This document shows positions 60,244 to 64,000 of a stretch of 64,000 nucleotides of DNA, piece by piece. Under the pieces are notes generated by a model. The model was given only the letters and a program-made list of their open reading frames with translations. It made no database searches and was not told the origin of the DNA. Every line of letters begins with the position of its first letter. The stretch's first letter is position 1. The stretch comes from Craterostigma plantagineum (taxonomy: Eukaryota > Streptophyta > Magnoliopsida > Lamiales > Linderniaceae): positions 3,386,001 to 3,450,000 of the forward strand of contig JAPQWV010000028.1 in assembly GCA_027422505.1 (NCBI GenBank). The letters run 5' to 3'. The translations under genes and the position numbers were made by a program.

Positions 60244-60538
60244 TGTTAGGAATATTTTAGAAGTGTCCAATATATTTGTTCTAAGTCTTGCTATTTCTTT
60301 CTGATGTATTTTATACGCTTTATTGTACGTAGATGGGTTGTCGTTGTAATGGGCTTGTTAGGGGCCCAATGGGCTTAAATACCTTCCAAGGTATTTAAGC
60401 TTAAACCCTAACAAGTTTTTAACCAAGTTTTTCATTTGCTAAAATCTCACGTATTCAACACTAAACCTAAAAAGCATACTATTCACATTCTACGAAGGTT
60501 TAATCTATTGAAGTGTTCTTGCATAATCTGGAATTACA
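60244..60538 (+). mobile_element. 5' LTR of a plus-strand copia-type element
   Basis: 295 bp, starting TGTTAGGAATATT and ending GGAATTACA, followed by AG and a primer-binding site. An inverted TACCTTCCAAGGTA palindrome and a TTAAATACC-type TATA region lie near 60376-60400. Family not determined, because its coding region is absent. Confidence 0.8.
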
Positions 60539-60540
60539 AG

Positions 60541-60552
60541 TGGTATCAGAGC
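60541..60552 (+). other. Primer-binding site of the plus-strand element
   Basis: TGGTATCAGAGC, two bases after the LTR end. Confidence 0.9.
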
Positions 60553-61581
60553 AAGCGTGTAGGTGAGGAAACTTCATTTCAAGCTTTAAAGAATCGGCAG
60601 TGTGAGTTCTTGTGATTTTTCAGCTTTCGTTACAAAGCTCAAACTCGTGGGTTTAAACTACTTTCGAAGGATGTTCTGATTTGTTAAGGCAGTTTTAAGT
60701 GCAGCTATCAGTTCTGAAATTTGTTGGATTTTTGTCCGAAAAATTGAAGAACAGCTCTGTTATTCAGTCTGTTCTTGAACTCGCGAACGACGCTTGGTTT
60801 GGGTTTAAGCTCACCAATTCTCAGTTTGCGAACCAGTGTCACGAATCCAGTGCACTTGTTAGGGATTTTCACGATTTCAGACTAAGGGTTGAACGTGAAT
60901 TGAAGGTATCAAGTCAATTCGCGAATCAGTGTTTCCAACATTCTTCGCGAATCCAACCATTTCACGAATCAGGGTTACGCACTGATTAGAGTTCACAACT
61001 TCGCAAATTAGAGTTTCGCGGGTTGGAATTTCACGAGTTCTCAGAAAGTCAACACTCAACTTCGTGAGTCAACTCCACGAATTGCAATTCGCGAATTCTC
61101 TCATCACTTCGCAAAATTGTGCACAGTTTAAGTTCGCAAACCTTCAGATAAATTCGCGATCAAACTACTTCGCGAATTCAGTTCGCCAACCAGTGAAAGA
61201 GACAGAACTTTAGATCAAGTCGCGAATCGTCTTCACGAACCTCAACCTGTTTGCGAACTCAAAGAACTAGCCCACTTCGCGAATCAAGGTCACTTCGTGA
61301 ATCCATCTTCATTTTGCGAACCGGGACAATTTCTCGAATTTAGCCTTCAATTCGCAAACTCCAGCCAATTCACGAACTCGGTCATCTTTTGAGAATCAAC
61401 CTCTCAACTCACTTCGCAATCCTTCACTTCGCGAAATCTAAGTCTTCGATTGAATTTCACGAACCCTTATCATCTCACGAACTTGAACCAATTCCCAATT
61501 GCGAATTCACATTACTCTCCAAGTCAAAGTCAAATTCTCAAAATAAAGTTTTGACCCAACTTTTGATTTCAATTAACCTTT
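60553..61581 (+). other. Leader of the plus-strand element with TTCGCGAA motif array
   Basis: Over about 60780-61560, words such as TTCGCGAA, TTCACGAA, TTCGCAAA and TTGCGAAC recur roughly every 15-35 bp. No supported coding region: the short ORF at 60699-60989 is built from these motifs. The element is truncated at 61582 by the LTR of element 4. Confidence 0.78.
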
Positions 61582-61931
61582 TGTTAGGTCCCCGTTTGTC
61601 AACTCAATCAATCCTAGGCATGAATTCTAAGGAAATCGATTATAATTATTGAACTTGAAATTCGATCGAAAACCTTCAATGAAGAACATGAGAGAGGATT
61701 CCTTTAGTGAGAGAATGATTTCTGAGTTTCTCTCTCTAGAATTGAATTCGACAGCCTTTCGAATTGATTCTCTAATTTTCTGTATTAAGCTCAATGTTTG
61801 TACAACTATTTATACCAAACAAACTTTATATAAATATCAAACTAGTCCTAATCTAATGACTAGTACAAATAAAGCCCCTAAGTACGAAGATAGCTAATAA
61901 ATCAAAGCACAATTAAAATTGATATTCTACA
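61582..61931 (-). mobile_element. 3' LTR of copia element 4 (SIRE-like)
   Basis: 350 bp, TGTTAGGTCC to TATTCTACA on the plus strand, homologous to the LTRs of elements 1-3. The left flank CCTTT (61577-61581) would be the target duplication; its partner lies outside the window. Confidence 0.92.
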
Positions 61932-64000
61932 TTCTCCCCCTTTGTGCTTGATTTCTCTTCCGCGCTATCTGTCCTCGTTGGGCGTAGTACGATCTGCGCA
62001 AGCCCAGCGCATGCTCAAAGTTCCTGAGCGTGTTCCTTAGCTCCAGACGCTCCTCGATATCTTCTAATAATTCCATTAGGAGCGGCTGTTCTCTCACGAA
62101 CCGGTGGATCTTCAGCATCGTCTCTCGGTTGATTTCTTCCAACCTCCGCTCTATATTTTACCTGATGATCTTGAGCGTCCCATCACAGAATTTGTGTATC
62201 TCAGTCTTCAGCATCAACCTATTCTTCTTAGCGATTGGATTGTGGTAGGCGATGCCTAGGAATGAGCTGATGTGCACGTGATAGTTGGGAAGCCCTTCGA
62301 TCTCAGATCCTTTGTTGAGCGGAGCGGTCATGTTGACCTTCTTCATGTTGCTCTCCAGAGCCATCTGAAGGTCGTGTGCGGCGAAGTACTTGACTTGGCG
62401 CATCATGAACCGGTAGAGTCCCTCGAGACCTTCTTTCTTGATGAAGCCTTGAGGACCTTTGTACTTCTCCCCGTACAGCTTGTAGAGGTTGTACACCTCA
62501 TCAGCAGGGATGTACGGTAGGTCACTCTCGCTTAGATCTTCTCGAGTTCTATCTACTCGCTCGATGATATAGTACGGTGTTGGAAGTCCTCCTTTAGCAC
62601 AGTAGACGCTGAGTAGCTGACAGATTGGAGAGAGGCTCTTGTAATGACTCTTGGCATGGCTTTTAGTCATCCCCAATCTCACATCCGGTCCAAGATGGGT
62701 CAGCATCCAGAGATATGTCATTCTCTTTTGCTGTTCCCAGTGAGAGATCCCTCTGAGCTCGAACTCGTTCGGCTTCTTGACTTTGTCCGGTGACCTCCAA
62801 ATATTTTCACGGACTTCTTCAAGGAAAGATATCTCTATTCGAATATTCTCCCACGGCGTGTCGATCCGAACTGTCCCTGGCATTTGTCTTGTGAGGGAAA
62901 CCACTCGTTGCGTGATCAGCTCTGAAAGCCCTGTGGTATCTTGTTCATGGTCTACACCTTCCTGAAGTTCTTCGTCTTCTATGAGTACGAGGTCTACCGA
63001 GGCTTGTTGTAAGAAGTGTCGAATGTCCTGAAGCCGTTGTCTTTGATGCTCCTCGGGCATGGAATGGGTCATCCACTGTCCTTCGAATATGTATTGGTCT
63101 ACGACCTCGTGTGGGTTGACGCCATGTCCGGATGGTCCCGGTTGGTCTGGAGCAATTGAGGGAGTCGCCTGAGTCTGCGCTAGGGCGACGAGCATGGCAA
63201 CGCTTGCTTCTTCTTCCGAAAGCAAGGGGCTTGTGAAGGTCGGTGGTGTGGGTGGAGGCGTCCTTATTTGAAAGGTTGGTGGGTCGATTTTTGGGTCGAT
63301 TTGGGTTAGAGTGGTGCGGCGGGTGCTGGTGGTTGTTTGGGTTGTGGGTCGTGAGGTTCCAGCGACTCCTTGACTTGTCTGAGTCGCGCCAGGGTTCTGT
63401 CTCTGACCCCTTGTGATTATCCTTAGCCTCTTCTCCTCCTCAGGACGGCCCTGATCGTCTGGGTCGTAATGTCGGCATTTGGAGTGGGAGCCTTGGCCGC
63501 GGCACGTTTCTGATGGGTCAGGACGATCCACGAGACGGCGGAATAGATCTTATTGTTCCGGCGTTCGTGTGGTCAATTCTAACAGCCTGGTGACCAGAAT
63601 TGAATGGAGTTCGCTGATGGGTACTGTGGCAGGATTTATTAGGTTGTGGGTGAGGATAGTTTGTGACGAAGACGGCTCCGAGACGGGTGCTTTCCCACGA
63701 ACTTGGCGGGACGTCTCGATGGCATTTCGCACGCTCTCCATGATTTTGTCTTCAAAACCCTTCAGCGCGTTAGCAAGAGCGGCATGAAGTCGATCTATGT
63801 CACATACGGAGCGGACGCCTCCGTTGTGGATGGTCCAGGATGACTGATGTCGCATGTTATCAACCCTAGAGCTAACACCGGCTCCTCAGGTTGGCTCAGA
63901 GTCACTTGAGGTTGTGACTCTTCGAGACTTCCACCCAATCCTTGAGTCGAATCTTGGAGATTCTCCTCTATGGGTGTTAGGGCAGGTTCTGATCGTCCCT
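61927..64000 (-). pseudogene. Accessory ORF of copia element 4, C-terminal part, runs off window
   Basis: From about 63800 down to 61927 a single minus-strand frame is broken only by two nonsense codons (TAA at 63550-63552 and TAA at 62158-62160). A frameshift lies near 63800, and similarity to the element 2 aORF continues to the window end. It has the same Ser/Thr/Pro-rich middle, helical C-terminal domain (SPICQLLSVYCAKGGLPTP motif) and coiled-coil tail as element 2. Because the frame is continuous where element 2 is split in three, it shows that the ORF was originally one protein. It ends QRGRM then TAG, with the stop inside the LTR. Function unknown; no membrane segment or signal peptide is visible. 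Confidence 0.85.
61932..61943 (-). other. Polypurine tract of copia element 4
   Basis: Minus-strand AAAGGGGGAGAA directly before the LTR start TGTAGA. As in element 2 it is coding for the accessory ORF tail. Confidence 0.88.

Overview
This window is plant nuclear DNA. It consists almost entirely of nested LTR retrotransposons, and I see no host gene. The evidence is Ty3/gypsy chromovirus polyproteins of the Tekay/Del type, SIRE/Maximus-like Ty1/copia elements, an Angela-like solo LTR, a Cassandra element carrying 5S rRNA-like sequence, and primer-binding sites matching initiator tRNA-Met. A dicot (perhaps asterid) genome is the best guess, but the species cannot be named from the sequence.

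Layout. Positions 1-25466 (+ strand) hold a tandem array of one Tekay-like family: the end of an LTR, then three internal regions of about 4.7 kb separated by single shared LTRs of about 3.3 kb (period about 7.99 kb). Copy 1 has a one-base frameshift, copy 2 a nonsense codon, and copy 3 (17649-22127) is a complete 1492-codon gag-pol. The array ends inside the gag region of a minus-strand copia element (element 1). Element 1 is visible at 25467-27139 and, after a large interruption, at 42749-44711. The interruption, 27140-42748, is a complete 15.6 kb minus-strand SIRE-like copia element (element 2). It has 349/351-bp LTRs, a 5-bp target duplication, decayed gag and pol, a 3.8 kb noncoding spacer and a long accessory ORF (aORF) abutting the 3' LTR. 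Element 1 itself sits in the reverse transcriptase of an older relative (element 3, 44712-55202, minus). Element 3 is also interrupted by a 2.0 kb Angela-like solo LTR (45043-47062) and by an unclassified insertion (about 49486-51663) that contains a complete 1.0 kb Cassandra TRIM (49739-50740).

From 55203 to 60243 come AT-rich and unclassified DNA and a diverged minus-strand relative of the Tekay-like LTR (about 57700-59710). At 60244 a plus-strand copia-type LTR and leader begin. They are cut at 61582 by the 3' LTR of a fourth SIRE-like element (minus), whose accessory ORF runs off the window end.

The most notable signals are these. (i) The accessory ORF reads through the polypurine tract and takes its stop codon from the first bases of the 3' LTR, in two independent elements. 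(ii) A candidate splice acceptor lies directly at its start codon. (iii) Different retroelement families each carry a dense array of a different short CG-centred motif in their noncoding parts (TGTCGA, TTCGAAAA, CGAGAAA, TTCGCGAA). (iv) The tandem shared-LTR array contains one apparently intact member. Copy comparisons were made by eye, so counts and percentages are approximate.
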